64,000 nucleotides of DNA from an uncultured Chloroflexota bacterium (GTDB taxonomy: Bacteria > Chloroflexota > Dehalococcoidia > CAUJGQ01): NCBI GenBank assembly GCA_937879875.1, contig CALFMN010000034.1, forward strand, positions 1 to 64,000, written 5' to 3'. A model generated the notes under the pieces. It was given only the letters and a program-made list of their open reading frames with translations. It ran no database searches and was not told where the DNA came from. Shown here piece by piece: positions 55,553-63,629 of the stretch (positions are counted from its first letter, which is position 1; each line of letters opens with the position of its first letter). The position numbers and the translations under genes were made by a program.

Positions 55553-55885
55553 CTAGTGCTGCACTGTGCCCTGGCCGGAGGTCTGGCCACCGCCGATGTT
55601 GACGCCGGTCTGGGTCAAGCCCTGCAGGATGTTGCCGCCGACGGCGATGCCGGCCACCTGGGTGCCCGTGTTGAAGTTCTGCTGGTTGCTCGCCAGGGAG
55701 GCGAACTGCGAGCTGAAGTCGGGGCTGAAGAAGGCGCCGTAGCCCGACACCTCGCCGCCCAGCGCCTGCTGCAGCGCTGCTACCTTGTCCGCCGGCACCT
55801 TGCCTTCGTCGAGCGTTGCGCCGGACACCAGGTAGAAGTTGCCTTCGCCGTCGCGGAAGATGATTGCCTGGCCCTGCATAGCCAT
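55553..55885 (-). CDS. Small-protein family member B (110 aa), unknown function
   Basis: Tandem paralogue of the 55153 gene. QAIIFRDGEGNFYLVSGATL, KVPADKV, GGEVSGYGAFFSPDFSSQFA and tail GVNIGGGQTSGQGTVQH. ATG 55885 has AAGGA 9 nt upstream. The 67-nt spacing and shared ends suggest recent duplication followed by change mainly in the middle and tail. Confidence 0.72.
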   Translation of the reverse strand: MAMQGQAIIFRDGEGNFYLVSGATLDEGKVPADKVAALQQALGGEVSGYGAFFSPDFSSQFASLASNQQNFNTGTQVAGIAVGGNILQGLTQTGVNIGGGQTSGQGTVQH

Positions 55886-55976
55886 CGTCTCATTCCTTCT
55901 TGCGTTGTGTGTGTCAGTGGTCCCGGATGACGGGACCGCTGCTGGTATTCGGGTCGTGCGCATCACGGCCGGTAGG

Positions 55977-56288
55977 TTAAATGGTGAATACGTTCAGCCC
56001 GGTCTGGCCGAGCGCCTGGTTTACGGGCGCGAAGTTCGCGGCCGCCACCTGCACCCCGACGTTGGTGTTGATCTGCGGGGCGACCGTGATCGCGCCCAGC
56101 GTGACCAGGCTGCCGCCCGGGGAGACAGCGTAGCCGACGACATCCTGGTCGGCGAGCTTCTCGCGGAGCGCTTGCTGCTGCTCCGGGGTCGCGCGGCACG
56201 CGCGGATCGTGTCCTCGCTGAGCACGTAGAATGCGCCCTCGGCATCGCGCAGTACCAGCGCCGTTGTCTCGTTGGTCTCTGCCGCCAT
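55977..56288 (-). CDS. Small-protein family member C (103 aa), divergent
   Basis: Shares the N-terminal block with A and B (TALVLRDAEGAFYVLSEDTI) but then has ATPEQQQALREKLADQDVVG and a tail NFAPVNQALGQTGLNVFTI. First gene of the small-protein run. ATG 56288 with AGAGAGGA 8 nt upstream. Function unknown. Confidence 0.65.
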   Translation of the reverse strand: MAAETNETTALVLRDAEGAFYVLSEDTIRACRATPEQQQALREKLADQDVVGYAVSPGGSLVTLGAITVAPQINTNVGVQVAAANFAPVNQALGQTGLNVFTI

Positions 56289-57487
56289 GTGACGTTCCTC
56301 TCTTGCTGCAGGCGCCGGGCTGGAAGATGCTCGGGCTGCCCGCTGCCCGAGGGCCGATGACCCGCGCTGGTCCCTCTTCCGGATCTACCGGAACGCCTCT
56401 TTCCATAGCTTCTCCTGGAACTCCATCCGCGACCGCGGATCCTGCTCTTGGGCGATACACTTCCTCCTCTCCAGGCGCTGGAGTCCGGCCGGCCGTATGG
56501 GCTCAGGCAAACGGCGGGCCGTGCGTTTCTGGATGAGACCTGCTTCAAGATGATGCTGCCTCGCTCCAGACCCCGGCTCAGCGTTGGCTACGGCCCTTCG
56601 GAGCAGTATGCGACCAGCACGTTCACCCTCTGTTCGCTTTCGCTGCGCCTCATGCTGTCGAGCCGCCGCATTCGTGCCGCTTACCGGCGCGACCTCAGTA
56701 GTATGTGACGCTGATCGGCACATTGCAATCGGTTTTTGCGTCCGCACAATGGGAACCGCCATTGTCCCGTCAGGCCGTGTAATCGGTTTCCGGTGCGCAC
56801 TCGTGCTGCCAGCGGCGACCTCCGCAGCGGACGGCGTCAAGGCTGCACCATCCGGGCGGCCAGCGTTCGCAGCGCGGTTTCGTTGAAGTTTGGTGCTGGA
56901 GCTGCGGCGCCTATGGGGCCGCGGACCAGGACGTGCACGCGGCAGCGCCGCCTGCTCGCGCCCCGTCCGTGCCTCGCCGCACGCTTCATGCCCTCGCACA
57001 GAACGTCCGCGTCCCCGCCTGCCTCGGCATAGCGAAGCGCCGCCACCAATGCCATCCGCAGCGCAGCGGCCATCATCCGGCGCCTTCCTCCTGGGATCTC
57101 AGCCACTCGCTGCGGAGCACCCGCTGGCCGTCACCGTCAAACGGCCTGGCAGATTTACCTACTTTAGGGGGCAGGTTATCCGAGGAACAGTCCGGTCAAG
57201 AGAGAAAACAGATCCGGAGGGGCCGATCACGCGCTGCCAGGGGAGAGTGGATGGCGACCCTACACTTAAACGGTGCTGTCCGAAAGGGGGGGAATCCCGC
57301 ACGGGCGCGCCGCACGGCTGCGCGGCGGGCATGCTGAGCAGCGCCAGCGATCCCTTGGCCGCGGCGATCACCGATCAGTTCTCGCGGCGATCGCCTCGCG
57401 GCCACCGCCGCCCCACGACCTTCAACACACTGCTAGACTGAGACCGAGGGCGGGCGGTCTCCGCGCGTCCGGCAAGGAGTGCGGCGG
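56289..57487. other. 1.2-kb stretch with no supported gene
   Basis: Open frames on both strands are Arg/Pro/Ala-rich and lack domains or starts. It should hold the promoter of the small-protein run (near 56300-56450, minus) and of the amidohydrolase gene. No transposon ends were seen. It may be decayed DNA. Confidence 0.4.
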
Positions 57488-58574
57488 ATGACGTGGGGCG
57501 CGCCGGCAGAAACAGCGATCATCGATGGCGATTCGCACGTCCTCGATCCGCATCTTCACCGACGGTGACGGCCACGAGAGCCTGAGCATCGACAATCAAG
57601 TCGTGCTGCGCGACCATCTCGGCGGCCTCGGCGGCGTCGAGATCGAGCGGCAGCGGCTCAGCGTTCCCGGAGCGGTGAGCTACCTCGACGGCGCCCCGGC
57701 GGCCAGCATGGACACCGCGGCGCGCCTGCAACTCTACGAGGACTGGGGCATTCAGGGCGGGCTGGTCTTTCCCACGGTCGGCATTTTGTGGGACACAGAA
57801 GACCCGCGCCTCGCCGACGCTTACGCCCGCGCCTACAACCGCTGGCAATGGGACTTCGCCGGCGGGCACGTCGACCAGATCCTGCCGATCGCCCATGTTC
57901 CCTTCCACGACCCGGCGCTGGCGCTGGCGGAGCTGCGGCGCTGCCTCAAGCTTGGCTTCAAGGGTATGTTCCTGGCGCCCGAGCCGCTGAACGGCAAGCG
58001 CCCTTCGCATCCAGACTACGACGCGGTCTGGCACGAGCTGGAAGACGCCGGGCTGCCGTTCTGCCTGCACGTGATCGTGCGTTTCACACGGCCGATAGGG
58101 CTGGGCCAGGCGATGCGCGGCTGGTTTCCCGAGGGCAACCGCACCTTCACCTTCGGGCTGGGCGCCACGTTTCAGATCATCCCGGCCGTCGCGGCGCTGG
58201 TGCTCGACGGCCTGTTCGACCGCTTCCCTCGGCTCAAATGCCTCTGTGTCGAGGCCGGCTGCGGCTGGGCGGCCTACCTGATGGACCGGCTGGACGAAAA
58301 GCATCAGCACTTCGGCTACGCCGACACGATCAGGCTGAAGCCGAGCGAGTATCTGCGCCGCAACGTCTGGTACGTGGCCGAGCCGCAAGAACGCAGCATC
58401 GACGCGATGATGGACCTGGTGGGCGAGACGCACATGCTCTGGGGCTCCGACTACCCGCACATCGATTCACACATCGAGGCGGCGAGCCAGATCCGCGCCA
58501 GCGTCGCCGGGCTCTCCGAGCGCCGCCGGCGGCTGGTGCTGGGCGAAAACGCCCGCGCGTTGCTGAGACTCTGA
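57488..58574 (+). pseudogene. Amidohydrolase (amidohydrolase_2 family) with 5' frameshift/deletion
   Basis: ATG 57488 has AAGGAG 8 nt upstream and opens AETAIIDGDSHVLDPH, the metal-binding start of the family (D-x-D-S-H), but stops at 57568. The rest of the enzyme is in another frame from 57525: IRIFTDGDGHESLSID to HMLWGSDYPHIDSH and LGENARALL. The gap between the two blocks is only a few codons where homologues have about 20, so a small deletion with frameshift joined them. The long frame (349 codons from 57525) has no good ribosome site and lacks the first metal motif. Probably inactive. Confidence 0.7.
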
Positions 58575-58610
58575 TTCCAACCAGCCAACGATTCACCGAA
58601 GGAGCAGATC

Positions 58611-58781
58611 ATGGTCTACCGGCCGCGGCGCATGCAGTTCGGCATCTTCATGGCGCCGTTCCATCGCGTGGGCGAGAATCCGACGCTGGCGCTCAAGCGC
58701 GACCTGCAGCTGATCCAGCATCTGGACGAACTCGGTTTCGACGAGGCCTGGATCGGCGCTGTCGTGTGCCAGGAGGGGTGA
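58611..58781 (+). pseudogene. Truncated LLM flavin-dependent oxidoreductase
   Basis: 56 codons. Strong site AAGGAG 7 nt before ATG 58611. Reads MQFGIFMAPFHRVGENPTLA and HLDELGFDEAWIGAV as in bacterial luciferase-like enzymes, then leaves the family and stops. The remaining about 300 residues are missing. The break is followed by very GC-rich unrelated DNA. The order amidohydrolase then LLM enzyme suggests a former catabolic operon. Confidence 0.85.
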
Positions 58782-59128
58782 GCCAGCGCTGCCCGCACGC
58801 CCCCGCAGGCGGCCGGTGCCCTGCAGCCGGCGCGCACGGCCGGCACGGCCGGCACGGCAACGTCGCGCGGGGGCCGCGCACCGGCGCCGCGGCGGCCTGG
58901 GACGGCAGCGGCCCGGACGGCGATCCCGCCGGCTGGGCGGCGGCGCGCCAGGCCGGTGTCCCCCCGGACAACCCGCGGCGCTTGCCCAGCGCGCTGGGGG
59001 CGCCACCCCGCGCCAGGACGCGGAGAAGCTCCTCACCCGAAGCGGCGTGCCCTGCGGCCGTCTCACCTGTCCTGAACCACTACAAGATTTGACGGGGCGC
59101 CCGGTCGCTCGCTATCGTGGAGATCCGC
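58782..59128. other. Very GC-rich stretch replacing the LLM gene
   Basis: About 347 nt, visibly richer in G and C than the flanks, with short iterations such as GGCCGGCACGGCCGGCACGG. No gene, RNA or IS ends recognised. It ends against the tRNA-Val gene, which is a common integration point. Confidence 0.4.
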
Positions 59129-59202
59129 GGGCGGCTAGCTCAGCTGGTTAGAGCGCTGCGTTGACATCGCAGAGGTCACTGGTTCGAGTCCAGTGTCGCC
59201 CA
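59129..59202 (+). tRNA. tRNA-Val (GAC)
   Basis: 74 nt. GGGCGGC pairs with GTCGCCC, D arm AGCTCAGCTGGTTAGAGC, anticodon stem CTGCG/CGCAG with loop TTGACAT giving GAC, T-loop GGTTCGAGTCC, discriminator A. CCA not encoded. Confidence 0.96.
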
Positions 59203-59205
59203 CCG

Positions 59206-59530
59206 CATCCCACAATCGCATATCCAACGGCTTTGACCGGGACACGTCTCGCGCCCGGCGCCGGCTCAGAGACGAGAGCCATCGGCTGCAAGCTCTCGCA
59301 CAGGCGCCACGCGACGATACCACCCGCGAGCCGGCCGGCGAAGCGTTGCGCCATCCTGTCGGACGGCAACGCGCAGCCGGTCCCGCTGGCCCCGTTAGCG
59401 GCCGCTCAACGAGGAGCCGTGCGCCCTTCCCCCGGCGGCGGCTCGAAGTCGGGTGGAACCACGTGACCGCAGGCCCCACGTCCCGATGCATCGCGCTTCG
59501 CGCGGTGTGCGGATGGCGTCGGGCCTGTGT
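59206..59530 (+). promoter_or_regulatory. T-box riboswitch leader of thrS
   Basis: The T-box antiterminator core GGGTGGAACCACG is at 59451-59463. A stem-I-like helix CGTCTC/GAGACG lies near 59245-59280. After the core, CAGGCCC (59470-59476) and GGGCCTG (59521-59527) with the inner GCATCGCGC/GCGCGGTGT arms make a terminator-like stem followed by TGTTGTTTC. Uncharged tRNA-Thr would favour the antiterminator and thrS expression. The specifier codon was not assigned with confidence. Confidence 0.75.
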
Positions 59531-59551
59531 TGTTTCAGGGGAGGTTCCAGC

Positions 59552-61306
59552 ATGTCGGCAGACGGTGAAATCCGGGGAATGGACGAAGGGCTCTACCGTA
59601 TGCGCCACTCGGCGGCGCACATGATGGCGAAGGCCGTCGTGGATCTGTTCCCCGACGCGCGCATCGCCATCGGCCCGCCGGTCGAGCACGGTTTCTACTA
59701 CGACTTCGACCTGCCGCGATCGCTCACGCCGGAAGACCTCGCTGTGCTGGAAGCGAACATGCGCGAGCAGATGCAGCAGGACTGGCCGTTCGTTCACTCC
59801 GAGATCTCGAAGGCCGAAGCGGACGAACGCTTCAAGGATCAGCCGTACAAGCTGGAGATCATCGCAGGCATCCCCGACGCGCACGTCGGCCTCTACACGC
59901 ACGGACCGTTCACGGATCTGTGCGGCGGGCCGCACGTCGAGAGCACCGGCAAGATCGGCGCGTTCAAGCTGACGACTGTGGCCGGCGCCTACTGGCGGGG
60001 TGACGCCGCGCGGCCGATGCTGCAGCGCGTCTACGGCGTCTGCTTCCCCACCCAGCAGGAGCTGGACGCGCATCTCGCCATGCTCGAAGAGGCGCGCAAG
60101 CGCGACCATCGCCGCCTCGGCCGCGAGCTGGGCCTGTTTGTCTTCAGCGAGGATGTGGGCTCCGGCATCCCGCTCTTCCTGCCGCACGGTGAGATCCTGC
60201 GCCACGAGATGGAGGCGTTCGTCCGCGAGGTGCAGACGCGCCACGGTGTCCAGCACGTCTGGACGGCGAACGTGGCTCGGGCGGAGCTCTACAAGAAGTC
60301 GGGCCACTGGGAGCACTACCGCGACGTGATGTGGCCGCCGATGGACGACGACGGCGACATCTACGTGCTCAAGCCGATGAACTGCCCTTCGCACATGACG
60401 CTCTACAACTCGCAGTTGCACAGCTACCGCGAGCTGCCGCTGCGCTACGCCGAGTTCGCCACGCTCTACCGCTACGAGCTGGCGGGCGTGCTCTCCGGCC
60501 TGACGCGTGTGCGCTCGCTCACCCAGGACGACTGCCACATCTTCTGCACGCCGGAGCAGATTCAAGAGGAGTTCGCCCGCTGCCTGAGCGTGATCGGCGA
60601 GGTCATGGCGGCGTACGGCTTCTCCGATAACTACGTGCAGCTTTCGCTGCGCGACCGCACCGGCGGCAAATACATCCAGGACGACGAAAAGTGGCAGCAG
60701 GCGGAAGACGCGCTGCGCATCGCGCTGGACACGGCCGGCGTCGCGTATCGCCCGGTCGAAGGCGAGGCGGCGTTTTACGGCCCCAAAGCCGACTTCATGG
60801 CGAAGGACGCGCTGGGCCGCGAGTGGCAGCTCTCGACGATCCAGGTGGACTTCATGCAGCCCGGCCGGCTCGGCTGCACGTATATCGGCGAGGACGGCGC
60901 CGAACATACGCCGGTGATGCTGCACCGCGCTGTGATGGGTTCCACGGAGCGCTTCCTCGGCGTGCTGATCGAGCACACGGCCGGCGCCTTCCCGACCTGG
61001 CTGGCGCCCGTGCAGGCGCAGATCGTCCCGATCGCAGACCGGCACTTCGACTACGCTCGCATCGTGCAGCGGCGCCTGCGCGACGCCGGCATTCGCGCGG
61101 ACGTCGACGACCGCTCGGAACGCATGAACGCCAAGATCCGCCACGCACAGATGCTGAAGATCCCGTACATGCTGGTGGTGGGCGACAAGGAGATCGAAGC
61201 GGACGCAGCGTCGGTGCGGCTGCGCAACGGTGAGAACCTGGGACCGCTGCCGCTCGCCGAGATCGTCGCGCGGCTGAGCGAGGAGATCGCGTCACGGCGG
61301 GCGTAG
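59552..61306 (+). CDS. thrS: Threonine--tRNA ligase, lacking the TGS domain
   Basis: 584 aa class II synthetase. Begins at the editing domain: RHSAAHMMAKAV (HxxxH) and CGGPHVEST (C and H). Catalytic core: zinc ligand in MNCPSHM, motif 2 in TRVRSLTQDDCHIFC, motif 3 HRAVMGSTERFLG, then the anticodon-binding domain. The usual N-terminal TGS domain (about 60 residues) is missing. ATG 59552 has GGAGG 9 nt upstream, and the upstream frame is the T-box leader, so the short form is real. Other bacteria with TGS-less ThrRS are known. Confidence 0.95.
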   Translation: MSADGEIRGMDEGLYRMRHSAAHMMAKAVVDLFPDARIAIGPPVEHGFYYDFDLPRSLTPEDLAVLEANMREQMQQDWPFVHSEISKAEADERFKDQPYKLEIIAGIPDAHVGLYTHGPFTDLCGGPHVESTGKIGAFKLTTVAGAYWRGDAARPMLQRVYGVCFPTQQELDAHLAMLEEARKRDHRRLGRELGLFVFSEDVGSGIPLFLPHGEILRHEMEAFVREVQTRHGVQHVWTANVARAELYKKSGHWEHYRDVMWPPMDDDGDIYVLKPMNCPSHMTLYNSQLHSYRELPLRYAEFATLYRYELAGVLSGLTRVRSLTQDDCHIFCTPEQIQEEFARCLSVIGEVMAAYGFSDNYVQLSLRDRTGGKYIQDDEKWQQAEDALRIALDTAGVAYRPVEGEAAFYGPKADFMAKDALGREWQLSTIQVDFMQPGRLGCTYIGEDGAEHTPVMLHRAVMGSTERFLGVLIEHTAGAFPTWLAPVQAQIVPIADRHFDYARIVQRRLRDAGIRADVDDRSERMNAKIRHAQMLKIPYMLVVGDKEIEADAASVRLRNGENLGPLPLAEIVARLSEEIASRRA

Positions 61307-61468
61307 GCGACGTGCGCGTGCTCGCCTGCGCCGCGGCCGGCGGTGATGCTCGCCGGCAGGCGCAGGCCCGCAGCGCCGGCTTGACACCGACGCATCGGGC
61401 GAGACACTGATAGCTGCAGACTCGCTTGCATACCTGCACCCTCCGCCATCCACCCTTGTGAGGCTTCC

Positions 61469-62116
61469 ATGCGACGCAACCTCTCCGAGCACGACGCCCG
61501 CCGCCTGATGGTCTGCGGACCGCTGGTGCTCGTGACCACCACGTGGCGCAACAACGAGGACGCAATGCCCGCGGCGTGGAGCATGCCGCTCAGCGCCGAC
61601 CCACCCTTGATCGGCGTGGCCGTGCATCCTTCGCGTCACACGCACGATATGATCCGCTTCTCCGAGCAGTTCGCGCTGAACATCCCCGGCCGGCGGCTGC
61701 TCAACCACTGCCAGTACTTCGGCACCACCAGCGGCCGCGACGTGGACAAGATCGAACTCTCGAAGCTGCCGACGTTCCGCGCCCGCAAGATCGAGGCGAA
61801 GCTGCTGGAAGGCTGCGTCGCCTACATCGAGTGCGGTCTGGAAGACGCGCTGCGCATCGGCGACCACACCCTCTTTGTGGGCCGCGTGGTGGCGGTCTCT
61901 GCTGATGAGGAAGCCTATAACGAACTGTGGACGCTCGCGGACGAGGACGAGAAGCCGCTGCACTACCTCGGCGGCGCCTCCTACGCTATGCTCGGCGCGC
62001 GCCTCGAAGCGCGCCCGCCGCAGACCGCCGGCCCGGCCGAAGAGAGCGAAGCGGACCGCGAGCGCCGCGAGCTGGATCAGGAACGCGACGCCGAAGAGCG
62101 CGAACGCACGGGCTGA
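61469..62116 (+). CDS. Flavin reductase-like domain protein
   Basis: 215 aa. FMN-binding split-barrel: MVCGPLVLVTTTWRNNEDA, AWSMPLSADPPLIGVAVHPS, FALNIPGRRLL, HTLFVGRVVAVSA. Family members reduce or bind FMN and supply partner monooxygenases. The C-terminal 40 residues are Glu/Arg-rich. ATG 61469; a 162-nt gap precedes it. Confidence 0.88.
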   Translation: MRRNLSEHDARRLMVCGPLVLVTTTWRNNEDAMPAAWSMPLSADPPLIGVAVHPSRHTHDMIRFSEQFALNIPGRRLLNHCQYFGTTSGRDVDKIELSKLPTFRARKIEAKLLEGCVAYIECGLEDALRIGDHTLFVGRVVAVSADEEAYNELWTLADEDEKPLHYLGGASYAMLGARLEARPPQTAGPAEESEADRERRELDQERDAEERERTG

Positions 62117-62191
62117 TGGACGCTCGCTGCTGGATGGCCGCGACGGCCACGGCATGGCTGTCGTGTCCGCCCTTGTCGCCTGCAATTGGCT

Positions 62192-63433
62192 TCAGACGAC
62201 GCCGGCTTCCCGCAGCACAGCCATTTCCCTCGCATCCAGGCCGAGCAGCTCGCCGAACACGGCCGCGTTGTGCTGGCCGAGCGTCGGCGCCGGTTGGCGC
62301 ACGCGACCCGGCGTTGCGGAGAGCTTCGGCACCACGCCCTGCATGCGCAGCGGGCCGAGTTGCGGGTCCTCCACGTCCACGAGCACGCTGCGCTCGGCCA
62401 CGTGCGGGTCGGCGAACAGATCGGCCACGTTGTAGCTTGCGGTCATGGGGATGTCGGCTTTCTCCAGCCGCTGCATAATCTCGGCCAGGTCATGGTCGCG
62501 CGCAAAGGCCGCGATCGCCGCGTTGATCTCTTCGCGGTGCTCCGTGCGGGCGGCGTTGGTTGTGAAGCGCGGGTCGTCCGCCATCGCCGGGCAATCGAGC
62601 GCCTGCATCAGGCGTTGGAACTGGCGCAGATCCGCCGCGATCAGCATCACCCAGCGCTCGTCTTTGGTGCGGTAGGCGCCGGAAGGCGTGGCGGGGCCAC
62701 CGTTGCCGGCCGCCTGGCGCACGACGCCGGTGCTGCTGAAGTGCGCCGCCGTGAACTCGAGCGCCCGCACCACGGATTCGTACAGCGCCGTATCGACGAT
62801 CTGCCCGCGCCCGCTGCCGCCGGCATCGCGTGCATACAGCGCGATCAGGGCGCCGATCGTGGAGAGCATGCCGGTCATGTAGTCCACCACCGAGAGGCCG
62901 GGGCGCACCGGCTCGGCCTCCGGATGGCCGGTCAGGTGCCAGAGCCCGCCGAAGGCCGCGCCGATACGGTCGTAGCCCGGCCGGCCGCGATATGGCCCCG
63001 TCTGGCCGAAGCCCGAGACACGCACGATCACCAGCCGCGGATTCGCGCCCTGCAAGACCTCCGGCCCAAGCTCCCAGCTCTCCAACGTGCCCGGCACGAA
63101 GTTCTCGACCAGGACATCGCTGACGGCGCAAAGGCGCAGCAGCAGCGCCTTGCCGGCCGGCTGGCGCAGGTCGAGCGTGATGCCGCGCTTGTTGCGCGAT
63201 TCCGTCGCCCACCAGTACGACGTGTTGCCCTGTACCGGGCCGAGCGTGCGCAGCGTATCGCCACGGCCAGGGATTTCGACCTTGATCACGTCCGCGCCGA
63301 AGTCGCCCAACTCGGTCGCGACGAACGGCCCGGCGAGCACCGTCGCCAGGTCGAGCACGCGCAGGCCGGCGAGCGGCAATACACTGCCGGCGGCCGGGTC
63401 GCGTTGGGCCGCCGGCTGGGGGCTGTTCGGCAT
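62192..63433 (-). CDS. CaiB/BaiF-family CoA-transferase
   Basis: 413 aa class III CoA-transferase. LAGLRVLDLATVLAGPFVATEL, GADVIKVEIPGRGD, SRNKRGITLDLR, the catalytic Asp expected around RPGLSVVDYMTGM, RGQIVDTALYESV. Full length, ATG 63433. Transfers CoA between an acyl-CoA and a free acid; substrate unknown. Stands alone between the flavin reductase and the phosphorylase. Confidence 0.92.
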   Translation of the reverse strand: MPNSPQPAAQRDPAAGSVLPLAGLRVLDLATVLAGPFVATELGDFGADVIKVEIPGRGDTLRTLGPVQGNTSYWWATESRNKRGITLDLRQPAGKALLLRLCAVSDVLVENFVPGTLESWELGPEVLQGANPRLVIVRVSGFGQTGPYRGRPGYDRIGAAFGGLWHLTGHPEAEPVRPGLSVVDYMTGMLSTIGALIALYARDAGGSGRGQIVDTALYESVVRALEFTAAHFSSTGVVRQAAGNGGPATPSGAYRTKDERWVMLIAADLRQFQRLMQALDCPAMADDPRFTTNAARTEHREEINAAIAAFARDHDLAEIMQRLEKADIPMTASYNVADLFADPHVAERSVLVDVEDPQLGPLRMQGVVPKLSATPGRVRQPAPTLGQHNAAVFGELLGLDAREMAVLREAGVV

Positions 63434-63524
63434 CGATCACTCCACGGCGCAGGCTCGTCGTGCCCTATCATACGGGTGCCGGCCCCGCCCGTCGCCCGCC
63501 GTGCCGGCGCCGGAGGATGATGGG

Positions 63525-63626
63525 ATGACCGCTGCCGCCGCGATCAGCTACCGTCCGCTGACCGACACCGATCTGGACGCGCTTGCCGAGGTATCCGTCT
63601 GCCTGCACCTGCCCGGCGAGCAGTGA
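63525..63626 (+). CDS. 33-codon ORF before the phosphorylase gene
   Basis: Reads ISYRPLTDTDLDALAEVSVC and stops 3 nt before the next ATG. GGAGG sits 8 nt upstream, a strong site. It could be a leader peptide, or the remnant of a gene such as a cytidine deaminase or GNAT; the fragment is too short to decide. Confidence 0.4.
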   Translation: MTAAAAISYRPLTDTDLDALAEVSVCLHLPGEQ

Positions 63627-63629
63627 ACC

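Noticed and set aside
56385..56999. 204-codon minus-strand frame in the 1.2-kb gap
   Set aside because: No domain, irregular composition, and no ribosome site; treated as non-coding.
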